Assembly: GCA_947454485.1 (NCBI GenBank)
Contig: CANGJJ010000004.1
Location: 186,001 to 250,000 of the forward strand
Origin: Beijerinckiaceae bacterium
Lineage (GTDB): Bacteria > Pseudomonadota > Alphaproteobacteria > Rhizobiales > Beijerinckiaceae
Length of the DNA: 64,000 bases
Direction: 5' to 3'
Shown here: positions 35,679 to 47,546 of the stretch, in pieces
Layout: each line of letters starts with the position of its first letter
How positions within the stretch are numbered: position 1 is the first letter of the stretch
Translations under genes and position numbers: made by a program
The notes under the pieces: generated by a model
What the model was told of the DNA's origin: nothing
The model's input: only the letters and a program-made list of their open reading frames with translations
The model's database searches: none

Positions 35679-37123
35679 CCGCATTGCGCGATCTTTTGCC
35701 TGACGATCACTTGCCCGCATCTGCGGGCTTGTGTGCTGTTGCAGGCATCGCGTCTGATAGCCGGGCTGTGAAGAAGGGCGATCTCTTCTTCGCAGTCTCT
35801 GGCGTGCGTGCGGATGGTTTGTCTTTTGCCCCGGCAGCTGTGGCTGCGGGCGCTTGTGCGGTGGTGGCTGAGCGGGCACCTGACACTGAGCTTGGCGTGC
35901 CGGTGATTGTTGTGGGTGATGTGCGCGCAGCTTTGTCGAAAGCTGCCAGTCGCTTTTATCCCCGCCAACCGCAGGTCATTGTTGCTGTCACGGGGACAAG
36001 CGGCAAAACCTCTGTTGCCTCTTTCGTGCGTCAAATCTGGATTGCAACAGGCCAGCGCGCAGCTGCTTTGGGTACAACAGGTTTGGTCACGCCTGATGGA
36101 GCGACCTCTGGTTCGCTTACAACGCCCGATCCTATTACGCTCCACGCTTTGCTTGATGAGATTGCTGGCGAAGGTGTGACGCATCTGGCCATGGAGGCCT
36201 CCAGCCACGGGCTTGATCAGCGCCGCCTTGATGGCGTTCATCTGAGTGCGGCAGCTTTTACAAATCTATCGCGCGATCATCTCGACTATCATCCCGATGT
36301 TGAATCTTATCTGGCTGCAAAACTACGTTTGTTCGATACGCTCTTGAAGCCTGGCCAAGTGGCGGTGATTGATGCTGATGCGCAGATCGCGCCGCAGGTG
36401 ATGGCGGCCTGCAAGGCAGCGCATCTGCGCCTCTTCACGATTGGCGCCAAGGGCGATGCGATCAAGCTCGTCTCGATGAAGGCAGGGCCGGCCTCTGCCG
36501 CCATTTCGATCATCCATGCGGATGAGGCCTATGACATCACTGTGCCGCTCGCGGGTGATTTCATGGTGTCGAATGCTTTGGTGGCCGCTGGTCTGTGCAT
36601 TGCAACAGGTTCGAAGCCGCGCGCTGTCTTTGCCGCGCTGGGTGGACTCAAAGGTGCGCCCGGGCGTCTCGAAAAAGCAGGCGAATATCGCGCAGCGCCG
36701 ATCTATGTCGATTATGCGCATAAGCCCGATGCACTTGAAAAAGTCCTTCAAGCACTGCGCCCGCTTGCTTCCAAGCGCCTCGTTGTTGTTTTTGGTTGCG
36801 GCGGTGATCGGGATGTAGGCAAGCGCGCGATCATGGGCGAGATCGCGTCGCGTCTGGCTGATTGTGTCATCGTCACAGATGATAATCCGCGCTCTGAAGA
36901 TCCTGAGGTCATTCGCGCTGCCATTCTGGCTGCAGCGCCTGGAGCTTTGAATATAGCTGATCGCGGTGAGGCCATCGCTCATGCGATTGGTATGCTCGAA
37001 GCTGGCGATGTGTTGGTGATTGCAGGTAAGGGCCATGAAACCGGCCAGATCCTGCGTGATCGTGTCATTCCCTTTTCTGATCATGAAGCGGTGCGTGCCG
37101 CGCTTCAGGATGTGTCGCAATGA
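35675..37123 (+). CDS. murE: UDP-MurNAc-L-Ala-D-Glu:meso-diaminopimelate ligase
   Basis: A 482-residue Mur ligase. The ATP loop is VTGTSGKTS (105-113). The signature DDNPRSEDP (about 402-410) contains the DNPR element that selects meso-diaminopimelate, so the peptidoglycan is of the Gram-negative type. It adds the third residue of the stem peptide in the cytosol. It overlaps ftsI and murF by ATGA on either side. Length is normal for the family. Confidence 0.96.
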   Translation: MTALRDLLPDDHLPASAGLCAVAGIASDSRAVKKGDLFFAVSGVRADGLSFAPAAVAAGACAVVAERAPDTELGVPVIVVGDVRAALSKAASRFYPRQPQVIVAVTGTSGKTSVASFVRQIWIATGQRAAALGTTGLVTPDGATSGSLTTPDPITLHALLDEIAGEGVTHLAMEASSHGLDQRRLDGVHLSAAAFTNLSRDHLDYHPDVESYLAAKLRLFDTLLKPGQVAVIDADAQIAPQVMAACKAAHLRLFTIGAKGDAIKLVSMKAGPASAAISIIHADEAYDITVPLAGDFMVSNALVAAGLCIATGSKPRAVFAALGGLKGAPGRLEKAGEYRAAPIYVDYAHKPDALEKVLQALRPLASKRLVVVFGCGGDRDVGKRAIMGEIASRLADCVIVTDDNPRSEDPEVIRAAILAAAPGALNIADRGEAIAHAIGMLEAGDVLVIAGKGHETGQILRDRVIPFSDHEAVRAALQDVSQ

Positions 37124-38547
37124 AAAAGAATTATCTGTGGTCTGGTCTTGGTCTTGTTGCTCCCCTTGCAGCGCGCGTTGTGGGCCGTGCGCCGCTTGGT
37201 GTTGCGGGTATTTCGATTGATACGCGCACGCTTGAGGCGGGAGATCTCTTTATCGCGATCAAGGGCGAGACCTCCGACGGTCATGACTATGTGAAGTCGG
37301 CTTTTGAGAAGGGTGCTGCTGCGGCTGTTGTAGACGAAGCTCATGTGGAGGCTTTGCGTCAGGCCGGCTCGCTCTTTGTTGTCAACGACACATTCGCCTC
37401 GCTGCAAGGTCTGGGCATCGCCGCGCGCAATCGCACGGAAGCTGGCGTGGTTGCTGTCACGGGCTCTGTTGGCAAGACGGGTACGAAAGAAGCGCTTGCC
37501 TTGGTGCTGGGCCAGCAGGGCAAGACCCATGCAGCAGCGGCCTCCTATAACAATCATCTGGGCGTGCCGCTGACTTTGGCGCGCATGCCGCGCGACACGC
37601 AATTTGGTGTCTTTGAAATCGGGATGAATCACCCCGGCGAGATCACGCCCCTGACCGGCATGGTCCGCCCGCATGTGGCCATCGTAACGACGGTGGCGCC
37701 GGTTCATCTTGAATATTTCGACTCTGTCGATGCGATTGCCGATGCCAAGGGCGAGATCTTCAGTGGTCTTGAGCCGGGCGGTGTTGCGATCATTCATGGC
37801 GATATTTCGCAGACGCAGCGCTTGCGCAATCACGCTGAAAATTCCAATGCTGCGCGTATCCTCACCTTTGGCGCTCGCGCTGACGCAGATGCGCATTTGG
37901 AAGATGTGCAGCCCTTCGAGGGTGGATCACGCGTCACGGCGCAGATTTTGGGCGAGGTCTATCGCTACACAGTGGGCGCGCCCGGTCGTCACATGGCGAT
38001 GAATTCGCTGGCGGTACTGTTGGCTGTTCAAGCATTGGGCGCAGACATGGCGCAGGCAGCAGAGGCTTTGCGTGATTTTGCGCCACCCAAAGGGCGCGGC
38101 GAGCGCCATCAGCTGCATTTGCCCGCTGGTCCCTTCACGCTTGTTGATGAAAGCTACAATGCAAATCCAGCCTCCATGCGCGCGGCTTTGTCAGTGCTGG
38201 CTGAGATGGCGACAACGGGTCGGCGCATTGCGGTGCTTGGCGATATGTTGGAGCTGGGTCCGCAGGGGCCATCCCTCCATGCTGAGCTTGCGAGCTTCAT
38301 CGAAGACAAAGGCATTGATCTTGTCTTTGCCGCAGGCCCGTTGATGAAATCTTTGTTTGATCGCTTGCCTACCTCAACGCGTGGTGTTTGGGCGCAGCGC
38401 GCGGATGACATCGAAAAAGAACTCGCCATGGCCATTGGCGCAGACGATATCGTGATGATCAAAGGTTCAAACGGCAGCCGCATGCATATGCTGGTGTCGA
38501 AGCTCAAAGAGCGCTTTGCAGCGCCGACATCGAGCGTTGAAGGATAA
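37120..38547 (+). CDS. murF: UDP-MurNAc-tripeptide:D-Ala-D-Ala ligase
   Basis: A 475-residue Mur ligase that adds the D-Ala-D-Ala unit. Visible are the N-terminal [20 protein letters not shown], the ATP loop [14 protein letters not shown] (about 116-129), [14 protein letters not shown], the catalytic [10 protein letters not shown] and YNANPASM in the C-terminal domain. It overlaps murE by ATGA; mraY begins 4 nt after its stop. Confidence 0.96.
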   Translation: MKKNYLWSGLGLVAPLAARVVGRAPLGVAGISIDTRTLEAGDLFIAIKGETSDGHDYVKSAFEKGAAAAVVDEAHVEALRQAGSLFVVNDTFASLQGLGIAARNRTEAGVVAVTGSVGKTGTKEALALVLGQQGKTHAAAASYNNHLGVPLTLARMPRDTQFGVFEIGMNHPGEITPLTGMVRPHVAIVTTVAPVHLEYFDSVDAIADAKGEIFSGLEPGGVAIIHGDISQTQRLRNHAENSNAARILTFGARADADAHLEDVQPFEGGSRVTAQILGEVYRYTVGAPGRHMAMNSLAVLLAVQALGADMAQAAEALRDFAPPKGRGERHQLHLPAGPFTLVDESYNANPASMRAALSVLAEMATTGRRIAVLGDMLELGPQGPSLHAELASFIEDKGIDLVFAAGPLMKSLFDRLPTSTRGVWAQRADDIEKELAMAIGADDIVMIKGSNGSRMHMLVSKLKERFAAPTSSVEG

Positions 38548-38551
38548 AGCT

Positions 38552-39697
38552 ATGCTGACATTTCTCGCAGAGTTCTCCAATTATGTCGGCGCGCTGAATC
38601 TGTTCCGCTACATCACCTTCCGTACGGGTGGCGCAACAGCGACGGCTTTGTTCTTCGTCTTCTTCTTCGGTCCCTCGATCATCGCGGCCTTGCGTCTCAA
38701 GCAGGGCAAGGGCCAGCCCATTCGCGAAGATGGCCCTCAATCGCATTTGCTCACCAAAAAAGGCACGCCCACGATGGGCGGCTTGATGATCCTGTCAGGC
38801 CTTGTTGTGTCGACTCTGCTCTGGGCCAATCCGCGCAGCGCCTATGTGTGGATCGTTTTGTTCGTCACACTCGGTTTTGGCGCGATTGGCTTTTATGACG
38901 ACTATCTGAAAGTCACGAAGCAGAGTCACAAGGGCTTTTCAGGCAAAGCGCGATTGGCAGGCGAATTCGTGATTGCGGGTTTGGCTTGCTATTTCATGAT
39001 GTGCGCCAGCTTGACAGTGCAGATCAACTCTATCGCCGATCTTCTTGGCGCGCTTGCAGCACCACTCACCATGGACTCGCCGTCAACCCGTTTGGCTGTG
39101 CCTTTCGTCAATGGCTATGTGCTCAATCTTGGTTGGGCTTATCCCGCCTTTGGCGCTTTGGTAATTGTAGCAGCTGGCAATGCGGTCAATCTCACCGATG
39201 GCCTTGATGGTTTGGCCATCGTGCCTTCGATGATCACGGCCGGCACTTTTGCCATCATCGCTTATCTCGCGGGCAATACAATTTTCGCGTCATATCTTGG
39301 CATCAATTATGTCGCAGGTACGGGCGAATTGGCGATTGTCTGCGGCGCATTGATTGGCGCGGGCCTTGGCTTCTTGTGGTTTAATGCTCCACCAGCGCAA
39401 ATCTTCATGGGTGATACGGGCTCTTTGGCACTGGGTGGTCTTATTGGCACCATTGCGGTTGCAATCAAACATGAGATCGTTCTCGTCATCGTCGGCGGCT
39501 TGTTTGTTGTTGAGGCGCTCTCGGTCATTGTGCAGGTGACAAGCTTTAAACTGACGGGCAAGCGCGTTTTTAAAATGGCGCCGATCCATCATCACTTTGA
39601 GCAGCTCGGTTGGTCAGAATCGCAAATCGTTGTGCGCTTCTGGATCATCTCATTTGTCCTCGCCCTTACCGGCCTTGCGACGTTGAAGGTGAGATGA
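38552..39697 (+). CDS. mraY: Phospho-MurNAc-pentapeptide translocase
   Basis: A 381-residue inner-membrane enzyme with ten expected membrane helices that makes lipid I from UDP-MurNAc-pentapeptide and undecaprenyl phosphate. The catalytic aspartates are in FYDDYLK (about 112-118) and [22 protein letters not shown] and the histidine-rich [14 protein letters not shown] complete the site. The ATG at 38552 follows the murF stop by 4 nt; upstream in-frame ATGs lie inside murF. The stop overlaps murD by ATGA. Confidence 0.96.
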   Translation: MLTFLAEFSNYVGALNLFRYITFRTGGATATALFFVFFFGPSIIAALRLKQGKGQPIREDGPQSHLLTKKGTPTMGGLMILSGLVVSTLLWANPRSAYVWIVLFVTLGFGAIGFYDDYLKVTKQSHKGFSGKARLAGEFVIAGLACYFMMCASLTVQINSIADLLGALAAPLTMDSPSTRLAVPFVNGYVLNLGWAYPAFGALVIVAAGNAVNLTDGLDGLAIVPSMITAGTFAIIAYLAGNTIFASYLGINYVAGTGELAIVCGALIGAGLGFLWFNAPPAQIFMGDTGSLALGGLIGTIAVAIKHEIVLVIVGGLFVVEALSVIVQVTSFKLTGKRVFKMAPIHHHFEQLGWSESQIVVRFWIISFVLALTGLATLKVR

Positions 39698-41079
39698 TGA
39701 CACCGATCACCAGCTTTCGCGGCAAGACGGTTGCGCTCTTCGGCCTTGGTGGGTCGGGGCTTGCAACTGCGCATGCGCTGAAAGCCGGTGGTGCGCAGGT
39801 CCTGTGCTGGGATGATGGCGAGGCAGGGCGCAAGAAGGCTGCCACTGCAGGCTTTGCTCTGGTTGATTTGGCATTGGCTGATTGGAGTGAGGTTTCAGCC
39901 CTCATTCTCGCGCCCGGTGTGCCACTCACCCATCCAACCCCTCATTGGAGTGTTCTCAAAGCGCAGGCCGCGGGCGTCGAAATTATCGGTGATGTCGAGC
40001 TTTTTTGTCGCGAGCGTAAACTGATCGCGCCAGATGCGCCTTTCGTGGCCATCACCGGCACCAATGGCAAATCCACCACAACTGCTTTGATTGCCCATAT
40101 TCTGCGCGCGGCAGGTCATGATGTGCAATTGGGGGGCAATATTGGCACGCCGATTCTCGCGCTTGAGCCGCCTTCGCCCCAGCGCATTCATGTGATTGAG
40201 TGCTCCTCCTTCCAGATTGATCTGTGTCCCAGCCTCAATCCTTCAGTGGGTGTCCTGCTGAATGTCACAGCCGATCATCTCGACCGTCATGGCACGATCG
40301 AACATTATGCGAGTATCAAAGAGCGTTTGGTGCGCGGCAGTCAGTGCAGTGTTGTGGGTGTTGATGATGATTTTACCCGCGCCATTTATCAGGGCCTCGT
40401 GTCGTCAGCTGCGCGCGTGACGCCGATTTCGACTGTGCCGAATGCCCTTTCAGGCTGCATTTTTTATGACTGCGGCAAGTTGATGCGCCAAGGCGAGATA
40501 GTTGTTGATCTTGGTGGGGCAAAAGCCCTGCGCGGTGCCCATAATGCGCAAAATGCTGCAGCAGCCTTTGCAGCTTGTGATTGGCTGTCCGTTCCTGCTC
40601 ATCAGATCCGCGCAGCCATTGCGAGCTTCCCCGGTCTTGCCCATCGCATGGAAGAGGTGGGACGTATCGGCTCTGTGCTCTTCATCAATGATTCAAAAGC
40701 GACCAATGCGGATGCGGCGGAAAAGGCTCTGCTGTCCTTCGACAAGATTCATTGGATCATTGGCGGCAAGTCGAAAGAGGGTGGTATCGAAACTCTGCGG
40801 CCGCTCTTTCCCAAAGTGACGAAGGCCTATCTGATTGGTGCGGCGAGCGATGACTTTGCGCGCACCCTGGAGGGCGCTCTGCCTTATGAGCGCTGCGAGA
40901 CTTTGGATGTTGCCACCGCGCGCGCTGCGCGTGAGGCTGCCAGTGTTGGGGGTGAAGCTGTGGTGCTCTTGTCGCCCGCTTGTGCCTCTTATGATCAATT
41001 CGCCAATTTCGAAATGCGCGGAGAAGCATTTCGCGACATTGTCGCGGGCCTAGTCGCCCGCGCGCAGACGAGAGGTTGA
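39694..41079 (+). CDS. murD: UDP-MurNAc-L-alanine:D-glutamate ligase
   Basis: A 461-residue Mur ligase adding the second stem residue. The N-terminal Rossmann-like [20 protein letters not shown] (about 9-28), ATP loop [18 protein letters not shown] (about 119-136), [11 protein letters not shown] and [11 protein letters not shown] are conserved. Two ATGs in tandem overlap the mraY stop; 39694 gives the ATGA overlap. ftsW starts 3 nt after its stop. Confidence 0.95.
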   Translation: MMTPITSFRGKTVALFGLGGSGLATAHALKAGGAQVLCWDDGEAGRKKAATAGFALVDLALADWSEVSALILAPGVPLTHPTPHWSVLKAQAAGVEIIGDVELFCRERKLIAPDAPFVAITGTNGKSTTTALIAHILRAAGHDVQLGGNIGTPILALEPPSPQRIHVIECSSFQIDLCPSLNPSVGVLLNVTADHLDRHGTIEHYASIKERLVRGSQCSVVGVDDDFTRAIYQGLVSSAARVTPISTVPNALSGCIFYDCGKLMRQGEIVVDLGGAKALRGAHNAQNAAAAFAACDWLSVPAHQIRAAIASFPGLAHRMEEVGRIGSVLFINDSKATNADAAEKALLSFDKIHWIIGGKSKEGGIETLRPLFPKVTKAYLIGAASDDFARTLEGALPYERCETLDVATARAAREAASVGGEAVVLLSPACASYDQFANFEMRGEAFRDIVAGLVARAQTRG

Positions 41080-41082
41080 GCC

Positions 41083-42213
41083 ATGGTGTCGCGCGCAGAA
41101 CGTTCGCCCTTTGCCGATTGGTGGTGGACCGTTGATCGTTGGCTCTTGGCCTCGATTGGCAGCTTGATGGTGCTGGGACTTGTGCTGACTTTGGCAGGCT
41201 CGCCCCCTGTCGCTGAGCGCCTTGGTCTGCCAACGTTTCATTTCGTCAATCGTCAGGTTGGCTATCTCATCCCCGCCGCCGTCTTGCTGTTGGTAACATC
41301 TTTTCTGTCGCCGCGTTTGGTACGCCGCGCTGCGCTTCTGCTCTATGCCGGTGGCATGGGGCTCGTCATTCTCGCTATTCTCTATGGTGTCGAGATCAAA
41401 GGTGCGCGTCGCTGGATCTTTGGCATTCAGCCTTCTGAATTTGTGAAGCCCGCTTTTGTCGTTCTCGCTGCTTGGGCTTTTTCTGAGGGCGCGCGTCGAC
41501 GCGATGTGCCGGGCAATGTCTTTGCCCTGATGCTGCTGCCGGCCACCATCGTGCCGTTCATTTTGCAGCCCGACTTTGGTCAGACGATGCTGGTGTCGAT
41601 TGTCTGGGCCGCGCTGTTCTTCATGGCGGGATTGCATTGGTTCTGGGTTGCGGGTCTGGGCGGGGTTGGCACTTTGGGCGTGTTGCTCGCCTATCGCTTC
41701 ATTCCGCATGTGCGCTTGCGTATCGAAAAATTCGTCGACCCTGCAACGGGTGGCGGCATGGGTGATACATTCCAGGTCGATACGGCGATGGAAAGCTTCA
41801 TCTCGGGCAGTTGGTTTGGCAAAGGTCCGGGCGAGGGAACACTGAAGCGTATTCTGCCCGACAGTCACACGGACTTTATTTTCGCGGTGACGGGCGAGGA
41901 ATTCGGCGTGCTCTTCTGCATCGGCATTGTCATGCTCTTTGCTTTCATCGTGCTGCGCGTTTTGTGGCTCGCCTCTAAAAATGAAGATCCCTTCTGCCGC
42001 TTTGCGTCGGCCGGTCTTGTGATGCTGTTTGGTCTGCAAAGCGCGATCAATATGATGGTGAATGTGCATCTTATGCCCGCTAAAGGCATGACATTGCCCT
42101 TCATCTCTTATGGTGGCTCATCGCTTATTTCACTCGCGCTTGGCATGGGTTTCCTCGTTGCTGTGACGAGGCGCAGGCCCAAGTCGCAAATCGTCGGCAG
42201 GGTGGGCGCGTAA
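41083..42213 (+). CDS. ftsW: Septal peptidoglycan glycosyltransferase FtsW
   Basis: A 376-residue SEDS protein with about ten membrane segments. Family hallmarks are GARRWIFGIQPSEFVKPA (about 107-124), LQPDFGQTMLV with the catalytic-loop Asp, KGPGEGTLKRILPDSHTDFIFAVTGEEFG and PFISYGGSSL near the end. It polymerises lipid II at the septum together with FtsI. It starts 3 nt after murD, and its stop overlaps murG by 1 bp (TAATG). Confidence 0.96.
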   Translation: MVSRAERSPFADWWWTVDRWLLASIGSLMVLGLVLTLAGSPPVAERLGLPTFHFVNRQVGYLIPAAVLLLVTSFLSPRLVRRAALLLYAGGMGLVILAILYGVEIKGARRWIFGIQPSEFVKPAFVVLAAWAFSEGARRRDVPGNVFALMLLPATIVPFILQPDFGQTMLVSIVWAALFFMAGLHWFWVAGLGGVGTLGVLLAYRFIPHVRLRIEKFVDPATGGGMGDTFQVDTAMESFISGSWFGKGPGEGTLKRILPDSHTDFIFAVTGEEFGVLFCIGIVMLFAFIVLRVLWLASKNEDPFCRFASAGLVMLFGLQSAINMMVNVHLMPAKGMTLPFISYGGSSLISLALGMGFLVAVTRRRPKSQIVGRVGA

Positions 42214-43322
42214 TGTCCGGCACTGTGCTTCTTGCTGCAGGCGGTACGGGCGGGCATTTGTTCCCGGCCGAAGCGCTGGCCATTGCTTTGGCGCAGCGCG
42301 GTGTGCAGGTTGAGCTTGCAACCGATGATCGTGCTTTGCGCTATGGCGGTGCTTTTCCAGCCTCTGCTGTTCACACAATTGCGTCAGCAACGCCGCGCGG
42401 CGGCTCTGTGCTTGGCAAGGTGATGGCAGCCTTCACGCTCGCACAAGGCACATTGAGCGCCTGGATGTTGCTGCGCGCGCGCCGTCCATCCTGCGTCATT
42501 GGCTTTGGTGGTTATCCCACAGTGCCACCCGTTTTGGCGGCAAGCTTGCTGGGCATTCCCACGATCATCCATGATCAAAATGCCGTGCTGGGCAAGGCCA
42601 ACCGGTTTTTGAGTGGCCGTGTCAGTGCCATTGCCTGCGGTTTTCCTAATTTGGGTGGCGTGTCGCAGGCTCTGCGCGCGCGTGTGAATGTGACGGGTAA
42701 TCCTGTGCGCCCCGCTGTGATTGATGCGGCTACAACGCCATTCCCTGACACAGCCGATGGGCGCTTGCGCCTTCTTGTGACCGGTGGATCGCAGGGTGCG
42801 AAGGTCATGTCTGACATTGTGCCTGCGGCGATTGAGCTTTTGTCGCCCACGTTACGTGCGCGTCTTGTCATTGTGCAGCAGGCGCGCGGTGAAGATGAAG
42901 AGCGCGTGCGCGCAGCCTATCAGTCCATGAGCCTTGCGGCTGAGGTTGCGCCTTTCTTCAAAGATCTGCCGAACCGCATTGCGCAGGCCCATCTTGTGAT
43001 TGCGCGATCGGGTGCCTCTACGGTGTCAGAGCTCGCGGTCATCGGGCGGCCCAGTATTCTGGTGCCTTTCCCCTTCGCACTCGATCAAGATCAGGCTGCC
43101 AATGCGCGCGAATTGGCGCAGACAGGTGCGGCCCAGATCATCAAGCAAGACCAGTTTTCCCCTGAGTGGCTCGCTGCCCGCCTTGAAGCTGCCATGAATG
43201 AGCCTGAAAGCCTTCGCGCACAGGCTGCAGCTGCCAAGGCTGCAGGTGTGCCAGATGCGGCGGATCGGCTCGCTGATCTCGTCATGAGCGTGATGGCGCG
43301 CGCAACGGAGAAATCATCATGA
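42213..43322 (+). CDS. murG: UDP-GlcNAc:lipid I GlcNAc transferase
   Basis: A 369-residue GT28 glycosyltransferase that converts lipid I to lipid II at the inner face of the membrane. The glycine-rich loop [16 protein letters not shown] (about 7-22), [39 protein letters not shown] and the UDP-binding [21 protein letters not shown] are all present. It overlaps ftsW by 1 bp and murC by ATGA. Confidence 0.96.
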   Translation: MSGTVLLAAGGTGGHLFPAEALAIALAQRGVQVELATDDRALRYGGAFPASAVHTIASATPRGGSVLGKVMAAFTLAQGTLSAWMLLRARRPSCVIGFGGYPTVPPVLAASLLGIPTIIHDQNAVLGKANRFLSGRVSAIACGFPNLGGVSQALRARVNVTGNPVRPAVIDAATTPFPDTADGRLRLLVTGGSQGAKVMSDIVPAAIELLSPTLRARLVIVQQARGEDEERVRAAYQSMSLAAEVAPFFKDLPNRIAQAHLVIARSGASTVSELAVIGRPSILVPFPFALDQDQAANARELAQTGAAQIIKQDQFSPEWLAARLEAAMNEPESLRAQAAAAKAAGVPDAADRLADLVMSVMARATEKSS

Positions 43323-44725
43323 AACTGCCGCGCGAACTCGGCCCCATTCATTTCGTCGGCATCGGCGGTATTGGCATGTCGGGCATTGCGGAGGTCTTGC
43401 TGAACCTTGGTTATGAGGTGCAAGGCTCGGACGCAGCAGACAGCGCCAATGTGAAGCGCCTGCGCGACAAGGGCGCAACAGTCTTCATTGGTCACGATGC
43501 CAAGAATCTTGGCAAGGCGGCGGTGATTGTCGTCTCCACCGCCATTCGCCGCGACAATCCTGAATTGTCGGCAGCGCGCGAGCGCCGTCTGCCTGTTGTA
43601 CGCCGGGCTGAAATGCTCGCCGAATTGATGCGCCTCAAGCAATGTATCGCCATCGCGGGAACGCATGGCAAGACAACGACGACCTCGATGGTCGCAACGC
43701 TGCTTGATAAGGGTGGCTTTGATCCCACAGTTATCAATGGCGGTATCATCAATGCTTACGGCACCAATGCGCGCCTTGGTGAAGGTGAGTGGATGGTGGT
43801 TGAGGCAGATGAGAGCGATGGTACTTTCTTGAAGCTGCCCGCCGATATTGCCATTGTCACCAATATCGACCCTGAACATCTCGATCATTTCAAAACTTTT
43901 GATGCGGTGAAAGAAGCCTTCCGTACTTTGGTGGAGAATTTGCCCTTCTATGGTTTTGCGGTGATGTGTCTTGATCACCCAACCGTGCAAGAGCTGGTGG
44001 GGCGTATCGAAGATCGCCGCGTCATCACCTATGGCGAAAATCCGCAGGCCGATGTGCGCTTGCTCGATGTTGATCTGACAGGCGGTGTGTGTCGCTTCAA
44101 TGTCATCATTCGTGACCGCAAGACATCACGCGCGACCTATATCGAGAATGTGCTGCTGCCCATGCCCGGCCATCACAATGCGCTCAATGCCACAGCGGCT
44201 ATTGCGGTTGCTTATGAGCTTGGCATGCCGGTTGAAGCGATCCGCTCTGCGCTTGCAGGTTTTGGTGGTGTGAAACGTCGCTTCACCAAGACGGGTGAGT
44301 GGAATGGCGCTTTGATTTTTGATGACTACGGTCATCATCCGGTCGAGATCGCCGCTGTTTTGCGCGCGGCGCGCGCCTCGACCAAGGGGCAAGTTGTGGC
44401 TGTGGTGCAGCCACATCGCTACACGCGCCTGCAGGTTTTGTTCGAGCAATTCTCGACCTGTTTCAATGATGCTGATGCCGTCATTGTGGCCGATGTTTAT
44501 GCGGCTGGTGAAAAGCCGATTGAGGGCGTTGACCGTGCTCATCTTGTCTCTGCCATCAAGGCGCATGGCCATCGCAATGTGATCAGCCTTGAGAGTCCTG
44601 ATGGTCTGGCATCGATCATTCGTGATCTCGCGCAGCCCGGCGACTATGTGGTCTGTCTGGGTGCAGGCAATATCACGCAATGGGCTTATGCTTTGCCGGA
44701 GCAATTGGCCGGAGGCACGCGGTGA
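43319..44725 (+). CDS. murC: UDP-MurNAc:L-alanine ligase
   Basis: A 468-residue Mur ligase catalysing the first amino-acid addition. The N-terminal [22 protein letters not shown] (about 11-32) and ATP loop [18 protein letters not shown] (about 113-130) are conserved, with [21 protein letters not shown] and [11 protein letters not shown] further on. It overlaps murG by ATGA and murB by GTGA. Confidence 0.96.
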   Translation: MKLPRELGPIHFVGIGGIGMSGIAEVLLNLGYEVQGSDAADSANVKRLRDKGATVFIGHDAKNLGKAAVIVVSTAIRRDNPELSAARERRLPVVRRAEMLAELMRLKQCIAIAGTHGKTTTTSMVATLLDKGGFDPTVINGGIINAYGTNARLGEGEWMVVEADESDGTFLKLPADIAIVTNIDPEHLDHFKTFDAVKEAFRTLVENLPFYGFAVMCLDHPTVQELVGRIEDRRVITYGENPQADVRLLDVDLTGGVCRFNVIIRDRKTSRATYIENVLLPMPGHHNALNATAAIAVAYELGMPVEAIRSALAGFGGVKRRFTKTGEWNGALIFDDYGHHPVEIAAVLRAARASTKGQVVAVVQPHRYTRLQVLFEQFSTCFNDADAVIVADVYAAGEKPIEGVDRAHLVSAIKAHGHRNVISLESPDGLASIIRDLAQPGDYVVCLGAGNITQWAYALPEQLAGGTR

Positions 44726-45642
44726 GCTTTCCCGACCTCGTCCCCGCGCTAACGGCAGCCATGCCGCAATTGCGCGGGCGTCTCACAGCCAATCAGCCGC
44801 TTGCGCCTTACACATGGTTCCGCGTTGGTGGTCCGGCGCAGATTTTGTTTGTGCCGGCGGATGAGGACGATCTTGCCTATTGTCTCGCGCATCTGCCGCG
44901 CGACATTCCCGTGACGGTGATCGGTCTTGGCTCAAACCTCATCGTGCGCGATGGCGGCGTGCCGGGTGTCGTGATCCGGCTGAGTGGCAAGGCTTTTGGC
45001 GAGATCGAAATTCTCGACGATTGTCTGGTGCGCGCGGGTACGTCCGTGCCGGATGTGAAAGTGGCGCGCGCAGCGGCAGAGGCGGGAATCGATGGCCTTG
45101 CCTTTTTGCGCGGCATTCCCGGCTCCATTGGCGGGGCTTTGCGCATGAATGCGGGCGCGCATGGCGGGGAGACGACCGATATCTTGGTTGAGGCGCGTGG
45201 TGTTGATCGTGACGGCAAGATCCGCGTCTTTTCGCACGCAGATATGGGCTTTTCCTATCGGCACAGCGGTGTGTCGGATGATGTGATTTTCACCAGCGCG
45301 CTGTTTCGTGGTCGCCCCGGTGAGCCCGCGCAGATTTTGGCCGAGATGGACAGAATCACGCAGGCGCGCGAGGCCTCACAGCCCATTCGCGAGAAGACGG
45401 GTGGCTCCACTTTTGCCAATCCCAAGCCCGAAAGCGCCTGGAAGGTGATTGATGCGGCTGGCTGCCGTGGACTGGTGCGCGGTGATGCGCAGGTGAGCGA
45501 GATGCATTGCAACTTCCTCATCAACAGAGGTCAGGCGAGCGCTGCCGATATCGAGGGGCTGGGCGAAGAGGTGCGGCGCCGCGTGAAAGAGAATTCTGGC
45601 ATCGACCTGCGTTGGGAGATCCGGCGCATTGGACTGCCCTGA
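44722..45642 (+). CDS. murB: UDP-N-acetylenolpyruvoylglucosamine reductase
   Basis: A 306-residue FAD enzyme that reduces enolpyruvyl-UDP-GlcNAc to UDP-MurNAc with [26 protein letters not shown] (about 31-51), [39 protein letters not shown] with the catalytic Ser region, GSTFANP and the C-terminal glutamate area are seen. Start is GTG 44722, overlapping the murC stop as GTGA; the longer frame from 44680 lies inside murC. The lack of one internal loop fits type II-like short MurB. Confidence 0.95.
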   Translation: MSFPDLVPALTAAMPQLRGRLTANQPLAPYTWFRVGGPAQILFVPADEDDLAYCLAHLPRDIPVTVIGLGSNLIVRDGGVPGVVIRLSGKAFGEIEILDDCLVRAGTSVPDVKVARAAAEAGIDGLAFLRGIPGSIGGALRMNAGAHGGETTDILVEARGVDRDGKIRVFSHADMGFSYRHSGVSDDVIFTSALFRGRPGEPAQILAEMDRITQAREASQPIREKTGGSTFANPKPESAWKVIDAAGCRGLVRGDAQVSEMHCNFLINRGQASAADIEGLGEEVRRRVKENSGIDLRWEIRRIGLP

Positions 45643-45654
45643 GGGGGAATGACC

Positions 45655-46578
45655 ATGACCAAGCATGTCGCTGTCCTGATGGGGGGCTGGTCCTCCGAGC
45701 GCGACGTCTCGCTGCGCTCGGGTGAGGCCTGTGCCAAAGCGCTGGAAGGCGAGGGCTACCGCGTTACACGCGTCGATGTAACGCGTGATGTTGCCCGTGT
45801 TCTGGCTGATTTGAAGCCGGATGTGGCGCTCAATGCGTTGCATGGCCCCTTCGGCGAGGACGGGACGATTCAGGGGATTTTGGAGGTTCTTAACATCCCC
45901 TACACCCATTCAGGCGTGCTGGCCTCGGCGCTGGCCATGAACAAGCAGATGGCGAAGGTCGTTCTGGCGGCTGCTGGCGTGCCGGTTCCGGGCGGCAAAG
46001 TGGTTAACAGGTTCGAGGCCGCAAAGGCCCATGTGTTAACCCCTCCCTATGTGCTGAAACCCGTTGCAGAGGGCTCGTCCTATGGCGTTTTCATCGTCAA
46101 GGAGGGCGATCAGCATCCCCCTGCGGAGCTGGCCTCGGACAGTTGGTCCCATGGCGATGAAATGCTCGCAGAACCCTTTATTTCCGGGCGGGAATTGACC
46201 TGTGCGGTGATCGGGGACCGGGCTTTGGATGTGATCGACATCCGGGCAGCGGATGGCGGTTGGTATGACTATGCGGCCAAATATAAAAAAGGTGGCTCAA
46301 TTCATATCCTTCCTGCTGATCTTAAAGGAAATATTTACCAACTTGTTCAACAGTTGGCCCTCAGGGCGCACAAGGCGCTCGGATGCCGGGGCGTGAGTCG
46401 CACCGACTTCCGTTTCGACGACCGACCGGGTGGAACCGGGGAGCTCGTGGTTCTGGAAGTTAACACTCAGCCCGGGATGACCGAGACCTCGCTTGTGCCC
46501 GAAATGGCGGCTTATGCCGGAATGTCATTTGGTGGGCTGGTGCAATGGATGGTGGAAGACGCCTCCTGCGATCGATGA
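45655..46578 (+). CDS. ddl: D-alanine--D-alanine ligase
   Basis: A 307-residue ATP-grasp enzyme making D-Ala-D-Ala for MurF. The N-terminal [19 protein letters not shown] (about 4-22), [15 protein letters not shown], Lys-containing [30 protein letters not shown] and [18 protein letters not shown] are standard. Of two ATGs, 45655 sits 8 nt after GAGGGG and is favoured over 45649. Four TTAAC motifs occur inside this gene, discussed as a finding. Its stop overlaps ftsQ by ATGA. Confidence 0.95.
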   Translation: MTKHVAVLMGGWSSERDVSLRSGEACAKALEGEGYRVTRVDVTRDVARVLADLKPDVALNALHGPFGEDGTIQGILEVLNIPYTHSGVLASALAMNKQMAKVVLAAAGVPVPGGKVVNRFEAAKAHVLTPPYVLKPVAEGSSYGVFIVKEGDQHPPAELASDSWSHGDEMLAEPFISGRELTCAVIGDRALDVIDIRAADGGWYDYAAKYKKGGSIHILPADLKGNIYQLVQQLALRAHKALGCRGVSRTDFRFDDRPGGTGELVVLEVNTQPGMTETSLVPEMAAYAGMSFGGLVQWMVEDASCDR

Positions 46579-47546
46579 AGGGGGGCCTTGGGGCCCCGGC
46601 TTCCGCGCGCGCCGCTTTTGCTGGCATGACGCCTGAGACTGAGGCCGCCCAGCGCGGTGCCTCGCTCTCCTCCTACACATCCTTCGCGCCGCGCCCGACC
46701 TATGTTGGTCGTCGTCGCTCCTTCGCGCGTCCCAATCTTGTGCTGCGCTTTTTGAGTCGCCGCGGTGTTGGCTCGCTGCTGGCGCTCAGCCTGCTATGCG
46801 CAAGCCTGGCCTATGGCGTGATGCGCGGCGGGCAGTATGACGATTTCGTCGCTACCTATGGCACACCGCGCGATGCAGCGGCCCGCGCGCTCGGCCTTGG
46901 CCTCGAGCAAGTCACGATCACCGGCACACATGGCATGTCGGAGGCGGCGGTTCTGAATGCGGCCAATCTGAGTGATCGCAATTCGCTGCTGTTCCTTGAT
47001 ATCGCCGATGTGCGTGAGCGCTTGAAGGCTGTGTCGCTGGTGAAAGATGTGCGCGTGCGCAAACTCTATCCCGATCAGCTCTTGATCGAGTTTGTTGAGC
47101 GCGAGCCTTTCGCTGTTTGGCAGCGTGAAGGCCAGCTCGTTCTCGTCTCCAAGGATGGCTATCCCATTCAGGAGCTGACGGACACACCGGCTGAAGACAT
47201 GCCCTTCGTTGTTGGGCCTGGCGCCAATGAGCGCGTGGCCGAATATCTTCGTATCGTTGATGCCGCAGGTGATATGCGCAGCCGCATCCGCGCTGGCATT
47301 CTTGTGGGTGAGCGTCGCTGGACGCTCAAGATGACGACTGGTCTTGATGTGAAACTGCCCGAGAATGATCCTGAAGCCGCCATTGCCCAATTTGCGGCCA
47401 TGGCGCGCGACCATCGCTTGCTCGACAAGGATCTGGTCTCGGTTGATCTGCGCGTCCCCGGTCGCATCTTTGCCCGTCTGACGGAAGAGGCGATGGCTGC
47501 GCGTGAGGCTGCGATGCCTCGCCGCAAGAAGGGGGGCCAATCGTGA
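46575..47546 (+). CDS. ftsQ: Cell division protein FtsQ
   Basis: A 323-residue bitopic membrane protein. A basic cytoplasmic tail of about 70 residues is followed by one membrane helix ([17 protein letters not shown], about 68-84), then the POTRA domain ([17 protein letters not shown]) and beta domain ([25 protein letters not shown]). It links FtsL/FtsB to the divisome. ATG 46575 overlaps the ddl stop by ATGA; ATG 46545 is deeper inside ddl. The stop overlaps ftsA by GTGA. The C-terminus is basic (PRRKKGG). Confidence 0.93.
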   Translation: MKGGLGAPASARAAFAGMTPETEAAQRGASLSSYTSFAPRPTYVGRRRSFARPNLVLRFLSRRGVGSLLALSLLCASLAYGVMRGGQYDDFVATYGTPRDAAARALGLGLEQVTITGTHGMSEAAVLNAANLSDRNSLLFLDIADVRERLKAVSLVKDVRVRKLYPDQLLIEFVEREPFAVWQREGQLVLVSKDGYPIQELTDTPAEDMPFVVGPGANERVAEYLRIVDAAGDMRSRIRAGILVGERRWTLKMTTGLDVKLPENDPEAAIAQFAAMARDHRLLDKDLVSVDLRVPGRIFARLTEEAMAAREAAMPRRKKGGQS

